Origin: Novosphingobium guangzhouense
GTDB taxonomy: Bacteria; Pseudomonadota; Alphaproteobacteria; Sphingomonadales; Sphingomonadaceae
NCBI RefSeq assembly: GCF_002896965.1
Contig: NZ_LYMM01000023.1
Coordinates: forward strand, 56,057-120,056
Reading direction: 5' to 3'
DNA: 64,000 nt
Made by a program: the position numbers and the translations under genes
The notes under the pieces: generated by a model
Seen by the model: the letters and a program-made list of their open reading frames with translations, nothing else
Database searches by the model: none
What the model was told of the DNA's origin: nothing
Shown: piece after piece, positions 16,779 through 25,692 of the stretch
Layout of the letters: each line of letters starts with the position of its first letter
Numbering within the stretch: the stretch's first letter is position 1

Positions 16779-18566
16779 TCACTGCGCGGCGACCACGCGC
16801 TTTACCGGATAAACGAGGCTGAATGCATCGCGGTGGGGCAGCCGATCGGAAAGCCATTGCAGGCGCGCTTCGGGATCTTCTGCAAACTTGCTGTTTGAAG
16901 CCAGTTTGCGCTCGAACTGCGCCCGCAACTCAGCGTCCGATGCCAGCAAGGCGTCAAGGATCGGCGCGATCACGAAATCCTCCGTCCCTGCAGGCGCTGA
17001 AAGCACCTCGGGAAACAGGCCCCATGCCAGGAAGCTGTCCTGGCTTTCCGGCTCCAGCAGTGCCGCCGCCAGCAATCCGAGCGGTTGATCGGAAGCAACC
17101 CGCACCGTTCCCGCAGGGATCGTCGCCTCGCTTTGTTCATGCGTAAAACGCGCTGTAACCGGGATGCGTCCGTCGTGCGCGGGGGACAGCCTGACATCAT
17201 GCATTCGCACCGTATCCACGCGGATGGTTCTCTCGGTCGCCAGCGTTTCCAGGCTGATGCCATGGAGGCGTAGCTTTCGGATCACTTCGGTCTGGGCGGC
17301 GGGGATCAGCCAGGCGCTGGGGAGCGAGACAGCTTCGGTCGGATCCTGCCCGATGATCGGCATGCGCAAGGTGATCTGCTTGCCGGTCCAGCGCTGCTCC
17401 ATCCGGCCGGTGGCGGCCGACTTGTAGGTTTCGAAGGCGACCCCCTTGAACTTGTCCACCCAGCCGATCGGCTGTTTCGCCGGGGTCCAGCGGGTAAGCA
17501 TCTGCCTAGGCCGTTCAGCGCGGTCGATGGCCTTGGCCTCGGCGATGCGTCCTGCGTCTTGCGCCGCAAGCTTCAGCGCAGCTTCCAGCAGCACATAAGT
17601 GCCCAGGACCCGCTGGCGGTACGGCTTGAGCATATGGTTCTCAACCAGTACAGTGGGCACGCCGATGAAGTCGCCGTAGCCGGTCGAATAGCGCGGGCCT
17701 TCAGGGCTATAGCGGATGCCCTTCTGGGGATCGCGGGTGTCGATCGGGCTGGGGTAGATAATCGGCTCGTGCCCGGCGCGGGTCAGTGCTGCCTTGACCG
17801 TCGGGCCGAAGCGCTGCTCCAGCCAGAGCGCAGTGGCGCGGTGCCGCGCATACTTGCCCCAGCCTGCATACGTGTAAGTCACATCGTATTGCATGTCGAA
17901 GCCGCCGCTGACGTGGCAGTCGATATAGAGCGCCGGGTCCAGCCGCTGCAGCAGGGCCACCATGGCGCGCACCTCGGGCGTATCGAGCTTGGCGTAATCA
18001 CGGTTGAGGTTGATGTTGCGGGCGTTACCCTCGGTTCCCTTGTCCTGCGGGCCGCGCACGTGAAGGAAATTCCAGGGGCTGGAGCGCTCGTGTCCATCGA
18101 TGTTGAGGATCGGCACGAAGACGAGATCGACCTTGTCGAGCAGGTTGCCCTTGCCGCGCATCGCGATGTCGCGCAGCAGCATCAGGCCGGCGTCCTTGCC
18201 GTCGATCTCACCCGAATGTATGCCGGCCTGCACCAGCACTACCGGCTTGCCGGAGCCGCCCTTGCTGGCGCGCACCATCAGCAGGTCGCGGCCTTCGCCG
18301 GTTTTGCCAAAGCTCTCGACCTGGATCAGCGGCGAAGCCTTGGCCAGTTTGTCGAGCCAGGATCTTACTTCGTCATAAGACGGCGTGGTCTGGAACCCTG
18401 CGACCTCGGCAGGGGTAATCCACGGATCGCCAGCGGGAACGATCAGCTTCTCGCTCGCACCGGACCATGCGAGCGCGGGCGGCAGCACGGCGGGCGGGGC
18501 CGGTTCCGCCGCAAAAGCAGCGGGCGCAGAGGCGAGGGTGGCGGCAAGAAACGCAAACTTCATCAT
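16779..18566 (-). CDS. Secreted M14-family zinc carboxypeptidase
   Basis: This protein of 595 residues has a signal peptide (MMKFAFLAATLASAPAAFAAEP). The M14 zinc site is H117-x-x-E120 (HSGE) with H218 (DCHVSGG). A substrate-binding NINLNRDY and a probable catalytic Glu in VLVENH follow. It removes C-terminal residues, or gamma-D-Glu-linked ones in some members. About 250 extra residues follow the catalytic domain. The start at 18566 has AGGAG eight bases before it. An ATG at 18584, six codons earlier, overlaps the receptor stop as ATGA and is possible. It is transcribed after the TonB receptor gene, so digestion and import of one substrate are probably coupled. Confidence 0.87.
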   Translation of the reverse strand: MMKFAFLAATLASAPAAFAAEPAPPAVLPPALAWSGASEKLIVPAGDPWITPAEVAGFQTTPSYDEVRSWLDKLAKASPLIQVESFGKTGEGRDLLMVRASKGGSGKPVVLVQAGIHSGEIDGKDAGLMLLRDIAMRGKGNLLDKVDLVFVPILNIDGHERSSPWNFLHVRGPQDKGTEGNARNINLNRDYAKLDTPEVRAMVALLQRLDPALYIDCHVSGGFDMQYDVTYTYAGWGKYARHRATALWLEQRFGPTVKAALTRAGHEPIIYPSPIDTRDPQKGIRYSPEGPRYSTGYGDFIGVPTVLVENHMLKPYRQRVLGTYVLLEAALKLAAQDAGRIAEAKAIDRAERPRQMLTRWTPAKQPIGWVDKFKGVAFETYKSAATGRMEQRWTGKQITLRMPIIGQDPTEAVSLPSAWLIPAAQTEVIRKLRLHGISLETLATERTIRVDTVRMHDVRLSPAHDGRIPVTARFTHEQSEATIPAGTVRVASDQPLGLLAAALLEPESQDSFLAWGLFPEVLSAPAGTEDFVIAPILDALLASDAELRAQFERKLASNSKFAEDPEARLQWLSDRLPHRDAFSLVYPVKRVVAAQ

Positions 18567-18583
18567 CGATCGATCTCCTGCCA

Positions 18584-20743
18584 TCAGAACTGGGCGCGCA
18601 GGCCGATGGTGCCGGTACGCGGCGCGCCGGGCTGTACCCAGAGCGGCGAGTAGCTGTTGGCGTACCAGTGTTCATCGAAAAGGTTAGTGATCGAGCCGAA
18701 CAGTTCGAGATGCTCCATCACATCCACTTTGCCGAACAGGCGGAACAGGGTGTGCGAAGGCAGCATGAAATCGGTTCCCGTCTCGCCCCGGCGCTTGCCG
18801 ACATATTGCATCCCGGCACCGACCTGCGCCTCGCGCTCGCCCAGCGTGAATGCCTTGGAGATCTGCATGTTGAGGTTGTGCCTGGGAATGTTCACCAGAG
18901 CATCGCCGACCTGCACCTGGAAAGAGGTATTGGGGTCGACCATCGCCGAGCGCGCTTCGGCGTCGACGTAGGCGTAAGTCACCAGAATATCGACGCGGCC
19001 CGGTAATTTTCCGGCAAGATCGAACTCGGCGCCGCGACTGCGGGCTTTGCCCAGAGCCAGCGAGAAGCCCGGCGCGTTGGGATCGGTAGCCAGCACGTTG
19101 GCCTTGGTCAGATGGAACAGGGAAAGAGTTCCCGTCAGCGCGCCGCCCATCAGGCTCAGTTTCGCGCCCGCTTCGAAGGATTCGCTGTGTTCGGGGTCGA
19201 ATATCTGCCCGTTCACGTCGGTGCCGACATTGGCGCGAAAGCCCTGCCCATAAGTGGCGTAGACCGTCACCGGCTCGCTCACTTCGTACACTACGCCTGC
19301 CTGCGGGCTGAACCGGCTGCGTTTGCGGCGGCTGTTCTGGCTGGTCAGGCGATTGTCGGTTTCCAGCGTCAGATGATCGAAGCGTCCGCCGACGCGCAGC
19401 TGCAGACGGTCGGTCACTGCGATCTGATCCTGCACGTAAGCTCCGATCGACGTCTGGCGATCGGTACGGTCCATCATGGCGGACCCGATCGGTAGCGGGA
19501 AGCGGCCATAGACCGGATCGAGGATATCGATGACGTTGCCCTGTTCAGCCGTAGGGTTTGTGCTGAGGGTGGGTGGGCGGAAGCGCAGGAAAAGCTGCTT
19601 GTAATCGAAGTTGTCGTAATCCGCGCCGATCAGCACGCGATGCGCCAGCGCGCCCGTTTCGAACTCGCCCGCCAGTTCTGCGCGGAGCACGTAATGCCGC
19701 GCGTCATAGCGGCGCGACCGCCGCTGGCGGGAAAGTGAACGACCATCAGTGTAGAGCGCCTGACGCGAGGCCGCCGTCTCGGCATCGGAGGAGAACCCGG
19801 TCAGCAGCGTATCGCGAATGCTGCCGCCTACCAGCAGGCTCCAGCGATCGCTGAACTGGTGATCCAGCCGCAACTGGTGCCCTTCAGCGCGAGCGACCGT
19901 ATCACCATCGCCCGGCTCACCCAGAAAGCGGGAGCGCGGCACGGTGTCGAAATTGCCATCGAGCACGACAATGCCGCGATCGAACGGAACGGCCACGCGG
20001 GTCTTCTCCAGGTCGTATGTCAGGCGCGTATCCGGCCCCAGAGCAAGCCCGACCGAGGGGAGGAAGCCCCAACGCGACTGGTGGACGTGATTGCGGAAGG
20101 TATCGCCATCCTCGGCATAGCCGATCAGGCGCACGGTCAGGCCGCCGGTCAGCGCAACATTGACGTCCGCCTCGCCGCGCACCCGGTTCCAGCTGCCGTA
20201 CTGGATCGCAGCGGCGCCGAATGTGTGCCCCAGTTCGGCCTGCTTGGTGACGAGGTTGATCGTCCCGCCCGGTTCACCCCGCCCTATCAAAGCCGCGGCC
20301 GGGCCCTTGAGCACCTCGACCCGCTCGATCCCCGCTGTGTCACGCTGTCCGCCGAAACCGCGCCCGCCATTGAATCCATTGACGAGATAGCCGCTCGGCA
20401 TGTTCTCGTCCCCTGTAAAGCCACGGATTGCGAACGCATCCCATAACCCGCCCAGCGTATTTTGTCGTACCACTGAGGCATTGAGATCGAGCGCATCGGT
20501 CAGCCGCTGGATGCCGTTCTGCTCAAGCGTCTTTGCATCAATCTCGGCGATCGACTGCGGGATTTCCGACACTGCGAAATTGCCGCGATAGGCCTGGCGC
20601 ACGCCGGTCACGGTGATCGCCTCGCGGCGTTCCTCGCTTGCGGCTTCCGCTTCTTCGGCAGCAGCGGCGCCGCACGGCGCCAGCGCCATGGCGAACGGCA
20701 GAGTTCCGGCAAGCAGCCGGCGGTCCTTGGCAATACGAAGCAT
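18584..20743 (-). CDS. TonB-dependent receptor, siderophore-receptor-like plug
   Basis: The protein has 719 residues and a signal peptide (MLRIAKDRRLLAGTLPFAMA...). The plug resembles that of ferric-siderophore receptors (SEIPQSIAEIDAKTLEQ, FAIRGF, RVEVLKGPAAALIGRGEPGG). The barrel ends in GLRAQF. The start at 20743 is chosen for the signal peptide. The longer frame begins with TTG at 20827 and adds a stretch unlike a leader. Receptors of this class can carry siderophores, but co-transcription with a carboxypeptidase suggests a peptide or peptide-metal substrate. A palindromic site lies upstream at 20828-20847. Confidence 0.88.
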   Translation of the reverse strand: MLRIAKDRRLLAGTLPFAMALAPCGAAAAEEAEAASEERREAITVTGVRQAYRGNFAVSEIPQSIAEIDAKTLEQNGIQRLTDALDLNASVVRQNTLGGLWDAFAIRGFTGDENMPSGYLVNGFNGGRGFGGQRDTAGIERVEVLKGPAAALIGRGEPGGTINLVTKQAELGHTFGAAAIQYGSWNRVRGEADVNVALTGGLTVRLIGYAEDGDTFRNHVHQSRWGFLPSVGLALGPDTRLTYDLEKTRVAVPFDRGIVVLDGNFDTVPRSRFLGEPGDGDTVARAEGHQLRLDHQFSDRWSLLVGGSIRDTLLTGFSSDAETAASRQALYTDGRSLSRQRRSRRYDARHYVLRAELAGEFETGALAHRVLIGADYDNFDYKQLFLRFRPPTLSTNPTAEQGNVIDILDPVYGRFPLPIGSAMMDRTDRQTSIGAYVQDQIAVTDRLQLRVGGRFDHLTLETDNRLTSQNSRRKRSRFSPQAGVVYEVSEPVTVYATYGQGFRANVGTDVNGQIFDPEHSESFEAGAKLSLMGGALTGTLSLFHLTKANVLATDPNAPGFSLALGKARSRGAEFDLAGKLPGRVDILVTYAYVDAEARSAMVDPNTSFQVQVGDALVNIPRHNLNMQISKAFTLGEREAQVGAGMQYVGKRRGETGTDFMLPSHTLFRLFGKVDVMEHLELFGSITNLFDEHWYANSYSPLWVQPGAPRTGTIGLRAQF

Positions 20744-20827
20744 GCGATCCCCAGATAAACGTATCCCGAGGCAGCGCAGTGACCCCGTTCGGCGCGGGCT
20801 TCTGTCAGCACAAAAGGGGCGCGTCAA

Positions 20828-20847
20828 TGATATGTTGCATCATATCA
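20828..20847. promoter_or_regulatory. Inverted repeat upstream of the TonB receptor
   Basis: TGATATG (20828-20834) and CATATCA (20841-20847) form a perfect 7-base inverted repeat around TTGCAT, about 85 bases upstream of the receptor start. The size fits an operator for a dimeric regulator. No regulator gene lies next to it. Confidence 0.45.
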
Positions 20848-21064
20848 GTAATTCGCGCTGAATACCCAACATCCGCAGAATATCAGGGATTTTTAGCAAT
20901 GTTCTGGAAACACTATGCCGGAAAGAGCACCCCTGAAACCTGCGGAGAGGTTGAAATGACCTGCGGGGCTACCGGCCAGTGGTTGGTCTGGCGGGTTATG
21001 CCCGCGCAGTGCAGGGCGCAGGCCAAAGAGATGGCTGGGCCACCGACAGCCAGTTGCAGCATGA

Positions 21065-21271
21065 AGCGAATACCGGGATGAAGCGAACAGCGGGCCGCTC
21101 AACCGCACGATCCTTGGCGGCTTCGACTATCGCCTAACCGTTGATGCCGAACGCAGTGACCGCACCGGCCTGCGCTTCGAGACGCTGTGCCGCGTAGATA
21201 CTGCAGACGAGCTGGCCTACTACCTCAACGGCAGCATCTTGCCCTATGTCCTGCGCAATCCAGCCGCATGA
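21065..21271 (+). pseudogene. C-terminal remnant of an aconitate-hydratase-like gene
   Basis: After an in-frame stop at 21062-21064 the frame reads 68 codons with no start. Its end resembles the C-terminus of aconitase A/AcnD-type proteins: a CRVDTADELAYY stretch followed by NGSILPYVLRN, compare CRIDTATELTYY and ILHYVIRN in E. coli AcnA. Nothing of the other 800-plus residues is present here. In relatives, genes for the methylcitrate or glyoxylate cycles often stand next to the regulator encoded just downstream. This is probably the scar of such a cluster. The match is from memory of the family. Confidence 0.6.
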
Positions 21272-21300
21272 TCATGCACGGGCGGTTTTAACTCGACTTC

Positions 21301-21391
21301 TTCGCAAGATCCGCTTTACATTATGCACAGATAGAAAACCAATTTGCGAAGATTTGCGGACATGAGTTCGCTGTTTTGCAAATTTTGCGAA
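21301..21391. promoter_or_regulatory. Cluster of TTTGC(A/G)AA sites before the ScfR-type gene
   Basis: TTTGCGAA (21343-21350), TTTGCGGA (21353-21360), TTTGCAAA (21375-21382) and TTTGCGAA (21384-21391) lie in the 60 bases before the start, with an inverted TTCGCAA at 21301-21307. The pairs are spaced 9-10 bases apart. RamB, a relative of the protein encoded downstream, is known to bind sites containing TTTGCAAA. Autoregulation is inferred. Confidence 0.55.
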
Positions 21392-21401
21392 TGTAAAGAC
21401 A

Positions 21402-22802
21402 ATGCGCAAGGCATTCATGGGCGTGCGGCTGCGAAGGCTGCGCGAGGAACGCAGTCTCAAGCAGGTCGAACTGGCCGGGGCACTGGGGATTTCCGCCAGC
21501 TACCTCAACCAGCTCGAACAGAACCAGCGCCCACTGACGGTTCCGGTACTGCTCAAGATCAACGCCGTGTTCGGCGTCGACGTGCAGCTGTTCTCCGAGG
21601 ACGAGGAGGCGCGGCTCATCACCGACCTGCGCGATGCGCTTTCCGATGGCACCGAGACTATTTCGGTCGCAGAAGTGCGCGAATTGGCCTTGAACATGCC
21701 CGCTGTGGGACGAACGCTGGTTGCGCTGCATCGCCGCTATCGCGAAGCTGCCGAACGTTCGGAAGCCATGGCCGCGCAGCTTGGCGACGACTGGATTTCG
21801 GGCGGTCCCGCCCGCATGCCCTTCGAGCAGGTCCGCGATTTCTTCTATGCCCGGCACAACCATGTGGAACCGCTCGATGAAGCTGCCGAACGCCTCTACC
21901 GCCGTGCTGGGCTGACACCCCGCACCATCCAGGACGGCGTCGCCGCATGGCTGCGCGAGAAGCACGGCGTCGAGGTTTTTCGCGGTGACAGCGATACGGC
22001 GCAACGGCGTTACGATCCTCTGACCCGCACGCTGCATATCGCGGCCAACCTCAAACCCGGCCAGCAGACGTTCCAGATGGCAACGCAACTGGCCTTTCTC
22101 GAATTTGGTGAAGAGATCGACCGCCTTGCCGACGATCGCATTCTTGCCGGCGACGAAGCCCGGCGCCTGGCGCGGGTGGGTCTTGCCAACTATTTTGCGG
22201 GTGCGCTGATCCTGCCCTATTCCGATTTTCTGGCGGCAGCCGAGCAGGAAGCCTACGATATCGAGAAGCTCGGTCGCCGTTTCGGCGTCGGCTTCGAGAC
22301 GGTTTGCCACCGGCTATCCACCCTGCAGCGTGCGGATGCGCGCGGGGTGCCATTCTTTTTCATCCGCGTGGACCGCGCCGGGAACATCTCCAAGCGCCAG
22401 TCGGCAACGGACTTTCACTTCTCGCGCGTCGGCGGCAGTTGCCCCTTGTGGAACGTCTACGAGGCCTTTGCCCAACCCGGCCGTGTGCTCACGCAAATGG
22501 CGCAGATGCCCGATGGGCGCACTTACTTGTGGGTGGCGCGTACCGTGGGCAGCGGGAATGCGGGCTATGGGGTTCCTGGCAAGACGTTCGCGGTCGGGCT
22601 GGGGTGCGATATCCGCCATGCTGCGCGTCTGGTCTACTCGCGCGGGCTCGACCTTGCCGACCCAGACACGGCGACGCCGATCGGGGCAGGCTGCAAGGTC
22701 TGCGAGCGCCCGAACTGCCTGCAACGCGCCTTCCCGCCGATCGGGCGCGCCGTGACGGTGGACGAGAACCGCAGCACGACCACGCCCTATCCGGTCGAAT
22801 GA
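21402..22802 (+). CDS. ScfR/RamB-type short-chain acyl-responsive regulator (XRE + IrrE-like + DUF2083)
   Basis: The protein has 466 residues. An XRE helix-turn-helix covers about 8-62 (LKQVELAGALGISASYLNQLEQNQRPLT). An IrrE/DUF955-like middle region lies near 170-290. The C-terminal DUF2083 domain has conserved cysteines (GGSCPLWN, GCKVCERPNCLQRAFPP). Such proteins (RamB in actinobacteria, ScfR in alphaproteobacteria) control methylcitrate, glyoxylate or acetate metabolism. The IrrE zinc motif HExxH is not evident (FLEFGEE at its place), so peptidase activity is doubtful. The start at 21402 lacks a strong ribosome site. ATG at 21417, with AAGG before it, is an alternative. No intact target operon lies beside it. 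Confidence 0.85.
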   Translation: MRKAFMGVRLRRLREERSLKQVELAGALGISASYLNQLEQNQRPLTVPVLLKINAVFGVDVQLFSEDEEARLITDLRDALSDGTETISVAEVRELALNMPAVGRTLVALHRRYREAAERSEAMAAQLGDDWISGGPARMPFEQVRDFFYARHNHVEPLDEAAERLYRRAGLTPRTIQDGVAAWLREKHGVEVFRGDSDTAQRRYDPLTRTLHIAANLKPGQQTFQMATQLAFLEFGEEIDRLADDRILAGDEARRLARVGLANYFAGALILPYSDFLAAAEQEAYDIEKLGRRFGVGFETVCHRLSTLQRADARGVPFFFIRVDRAGNISKRQSATDFHFSRVGGSCPLWNVYEAFAQPGRVLTQMAQMPDGRTYLWVARTVGSGNAGYGVPGKTFAVGLGCDIRHAARLVYSRGLDLADPDTATPIGAGCKVCERPNCLQRAFPPIGRAVTVDENRSTTTPYPVE

Positions 22803-22824
22803 CGGGACAGGGCGTGGACCGGGA

Positions 22825-24867
22825 TCAGAACGTGTAGCGTGCGCCGATCTTGAATGTGCGCGGTTCGATCACGCGGCTGAGGCGGCCTTCAACCGGGCCG
22901 TTCGTATCGAACGCCGGGATGTAGGATTCGTAGTAATACGCGATGTCCTTGTCGTGGCTGTCGAGGATGTTCAGCACTTCGCCGTAGATCTCGATCTTGC
23001 GGCCCTTCCACGCGGCGCGGGCGTTGACGATCGTGCTGCCTTTGTCGCGCACCGAGTTGTCCTCGATCAGGGGGTATGGGCCGAGATGCGGGACACGCAC
23101 GCTCGCTTCCCAAGGGTCGAGCACGATTGCAGCGCCAGCGGAGGCTGCATTCTCGACCGCGTTGGGAATGCGATCGCCGTTGTCGTAGCGAGAGTGGCTG
23201 GCAACATAGCTGCCATCGAGCGCCAGCCACGGCAGCGGGCGCCACAATCCAACCACCTCGTAGCCGTGACGCTTGCTGGCGCCGGTCGGCTCCACCGCGT
23301 TGGAATCACCCACAAAGCGCAGTTCGCTGCCCACGTCGAGCCACCAGTAAGTGGCGGTCAGCGAGACGGTTCCAAGTTGCAGGCGACCGCCCAGTTCCTT
23401 GCCCGTGCCGCGTACCAGTACCGGTACGGGCGATTCCACGTTCACCGCGCCGCGCACGTCGTTGGAATGGAAGCCGCGCCCCCAGTTGGCGTAGACCTCG
23501 AACTGCGGCGCGATCTGGTAGGCTGCCGACACCTTGGGTGACACGATGGAATCGTGCCCACTGCCGGTGCCAAGCTCGGCCGCCACGGCATCTCGCGCAC
23601 GTACGGAGTAGTGATAGTAATCACCGCGCAGGCCGCCCGTCAGCCGGAGGCCGGGCAGCGGCTTCCAGGTCGCTTCACCGTATAGCGCTCCCGACAGTTC
23701 CTCGACGTGGTAACGGCCCAGCGAGAACAGGAAATCGCGGCCTTCGGTGCGGTTCACGCCGACATCGCCAATGTGGTCGTAGCGGTTTTCCGTGCCCACA
23801 CTCAGTTGCAGTGTCGAGCCTACATCCCACTGCTTGCGCGCGGTAAGGCCGACGACCCAGCGCTTGTCGAACTGGTCGATCTGCGCGCTGGTGCCGTCCG
23901 GATCGGCATAGGTCGGGTTCGAATACATGTCCTAGTCGTAGTACTGGGCATAGACATTCGCGCTCCAGCTCGGCTGCCGAACCGCGATGTTGCCGACGAA
24001 GCGCGTCGTGCGGCGGCGCGCAGAAGGATCGGGCGAGCAGAATTCGTCAGGGCATAGCGCGCTGCCGATGATCCGCTCGGGGATCTGCTCGGTCGGCCGC
24101 CAGGTGGCGTGGTAGGCGTGAAGCGAGGCTTCGAGAGTGCCTTCGCCGGTGGGCGCGGTGTACTTCGCGAAGCCGGAGTAATGCCGAAGGTGTTCCGCCT
24201 GCTGCCAGGGTCCATCATAGCGCTTGGCCTGCCCCACCAGGGTCAAGCTGCCGCTCGCCACATCCGTGATTGTGCCCCCGGCGGCCAGCCGCCCTGATTT
24301 GTATGATCCACCCTCGACCGAAATCCACGGGCGGTCGAACCGATCGATGGTGGTCATGTAGGCCGTCCCGGCCAGCGCGAAATCGCCGCCATCGGCGCGG
24401 TACGGCCCTTTGCGGAAGTCTTCGCGGGCGACGATTTCGGGGATCAGACCGTTGAGGTCGAGATAGCCCTGGCCATGCCCGTGACTGCGCAGGTTCATCT
24501 GCACGCCATCGATATAGGTGGTGAAGTCCGTGCCGTGATCGAGGTTGAAGCCGCGCAGGAAGTACTGGTTTGCCTTGCCGCTGCCCGAATGCTGTGCCGC
24601 CACCATGCCGGGCACCGCTTCGAGCAGTTCGGCGACACGCAGCAGTGGGCGGACCAGCAGGTCGGAACCGCCGACGCTGCCTTCGCTGGCGGCATGCGCG
24701 GCGCCGATCTTGGCCTCGCCGCGCCCGAACACTACGATCTCGCTGGAGCCGCCGTCCGCGCCGTCGGTGGCAGCCTCTTCGGCCAAGGCGGGCATCGCTG
24801 TCAGCGCTATTGCAGTACTTGCCATGATGCGCACGAGAGCACTGCATTTCCTGAAATTCATCATCAT
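22825..24867 (-). pseudogene. TonB-dependent receptor interrupted by one in-frame amber codon
   Basis: The two halves are in the same frame and are separated only by TAG at 23932-23934. The first half (24867-23935) has a signal peptide ending at PALAEE, a TonB-box-like EIVVFG, and plug motifs (LEAVPGMVAAQHSGSG, FLRGFNLDHGTDF). The second half (23931-22825) is the rest of the barrel, ending KIGARYTF. Without the stop the product would be a normal receptor of about 680 residues. The context YYD-stop-DMYSNPT suggests a former Trp (TGG to TAG). A cobalamin riboswitch lies upstream, so the substrate is probably cobalamin or a related compound. A sequencing error or a suppressor tRNA are alternatives to true loss. 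Confidence 0.8.
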
Positions 24868-24868
24868 T

Positions 24869-24877
24869 CCCCCCCCC
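24869..24877 (-). repeat. Nine-C (poly-G on the coding strand) tract at the ribosome-binding position
   Basis: A run of nine C on the plus strand becomes poly-G just before three tandem ATG codons (24867, 24864, 24861) of the receptor gene. It takes the Shine-Dalgarno position. Runs of this length can change by slippage, which would alter the spacing. Confidence 0.6.
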
Positions 24878-25039
24878 GGGCGCCTGCGACTGGGTGGGAG
24901 GCCTGCCGTCATAAAGACGGTCGGCACGCGCCTGCGGCCGGACGCCGTGGGCGACCGTCTGCGCGAACCGATGCGGCCTCCACCGCTGGTTCGTCGCTCG
25001 GACGGAAAGATTCCGGGCCTTGGCCATCCCCTGGACCAC

Positions 25040-25256
25040 GGCATGAGCGACCAGACGCAGGCAGGTCTCCTGGCTCACGGGTCAACACAGCGATGCATGG
25101 CCTTCCCAGGCCTCGCATGAATTAGCGTCCGGCCCAGTGACTGGCGGCAGAAACCTTCGTCCCGCCACACATATGCATCGCGCTCACCGCTTACAGTTGC
25201 AGGGACAGCCTCGGATTCGAAGAGAAACCCTTCTCACCGCGTTCCCTTTTAAGCCT
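25040..25256 (-). promoter_or_regulatory. Cobalamin (B12) riboswitch
   Basis: Read on the minus strand, the conserved elements come in canonical order. AGGGAA with CGGTG lies at the 5' end (25247-25235), then TCC...GGCTG.CCC.GCAACTGTAA (about 25215-25188), then TCACTGG and TGGGAAGG (about 25145-25095), then the B12 box GAGCCAGGAGACCTGCC (25061-25077). It lies about 175 bases upstream of the TonB receptor start and belongs to its leader. It should lower expression when adenosylcobalamin is plentiful. The exact ends are approximate. Confidence 0.93.
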
Positions 25257-25362
25257 CTCTCGAAGCACCGGCGCGATCTTTTGCCTGCACCAGTTACGGG
25301 CAGGTACGGCGCGCTATCCCAAGCCGCTGGATGGCACAAGAGTTTCTGTATGACGTCTAAGT

Positions 25363-25518
25363 ATGGCTGGCGTGCTGAACTATCGGCAGATCACGGTCAC
25401 GGGCAAGAAAGGCGAAATTGGCCGCAACCAGCAGGTGCGGGCACAGGACACAACCACTGCACTGATTGAATTTACCGTCGCCTATATCGATGCGGTGAGG
25501 GATGTCTCAAAACGATAG
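25363..25518 (+). CDS. Possible small ORF, 51 residues, or gene remnant
   Basis: An ATG at 25363 opens 51 codons (begins MAGVLNYRQITVTG, ends AVRDVSKR) with alphaproteobacterial-looking codon use. There is no clear ribosome-binding site. I do not recognise a family. It lies alone in the 400 bases between the riboswitch and the att-like site, and could be the tail of a lost gene. Confidence 0.2.
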   Translation: MAGVLNYRQITVTGKKGEIGRNQQVRAQDTTTALIEFTVAYIDAVRDVSKR

Positions 25519-25669
25519 GATCGACCTGCTTCGCTCCAGCCCTCGTGAACGGGCGCCGGGTTGCCAGCGCTTACGATCTGCTTATCGGTCCCCGAAGGGA
25601 AGGCTTGTAAGCTACTTACTGTGCAGGTGAGTGGTTGGCCGCATAGGTGCTTGAAAAAGCACTGAAAGG

Positions 25670-25692
25670 TGGCGGAGACGCCGGGATTCGAA
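25670..25692 (-). repeat. tRNA-3'-end-like attachment site
   Basis: On the minus strand the bases read TTCGAATCCCGGCGTCTCCGCCA. This is a T-loop, the 3' half of a T-stem, and an acceptor 3' strand with terminal CCA, as in a serine-type tRNA. The bases further 5' do not complete a T-stem or anticodon arm, so only the 3' end is present. That is what a tRNA-targeting integrase leaves at the far end of an insertion, and an integrase gene begins 540 bases away. For a minus-strand tRNA, the intact gene should lie at higher coordinates. I found none in this window. Confidence 0.6.

Noticed and set aside
17559..18653. 364-codon plus-strand open frame
   Set aside because: Antisense of the M14 carboxypeptidase, whose zinc motifs are complete on the minus strand.
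20893..21081. A small gene between the TonB receptor and the aconitase remnant
   Set aside because: Short frames exist on both strands, but none has a ribosome site or recognisable sequence.
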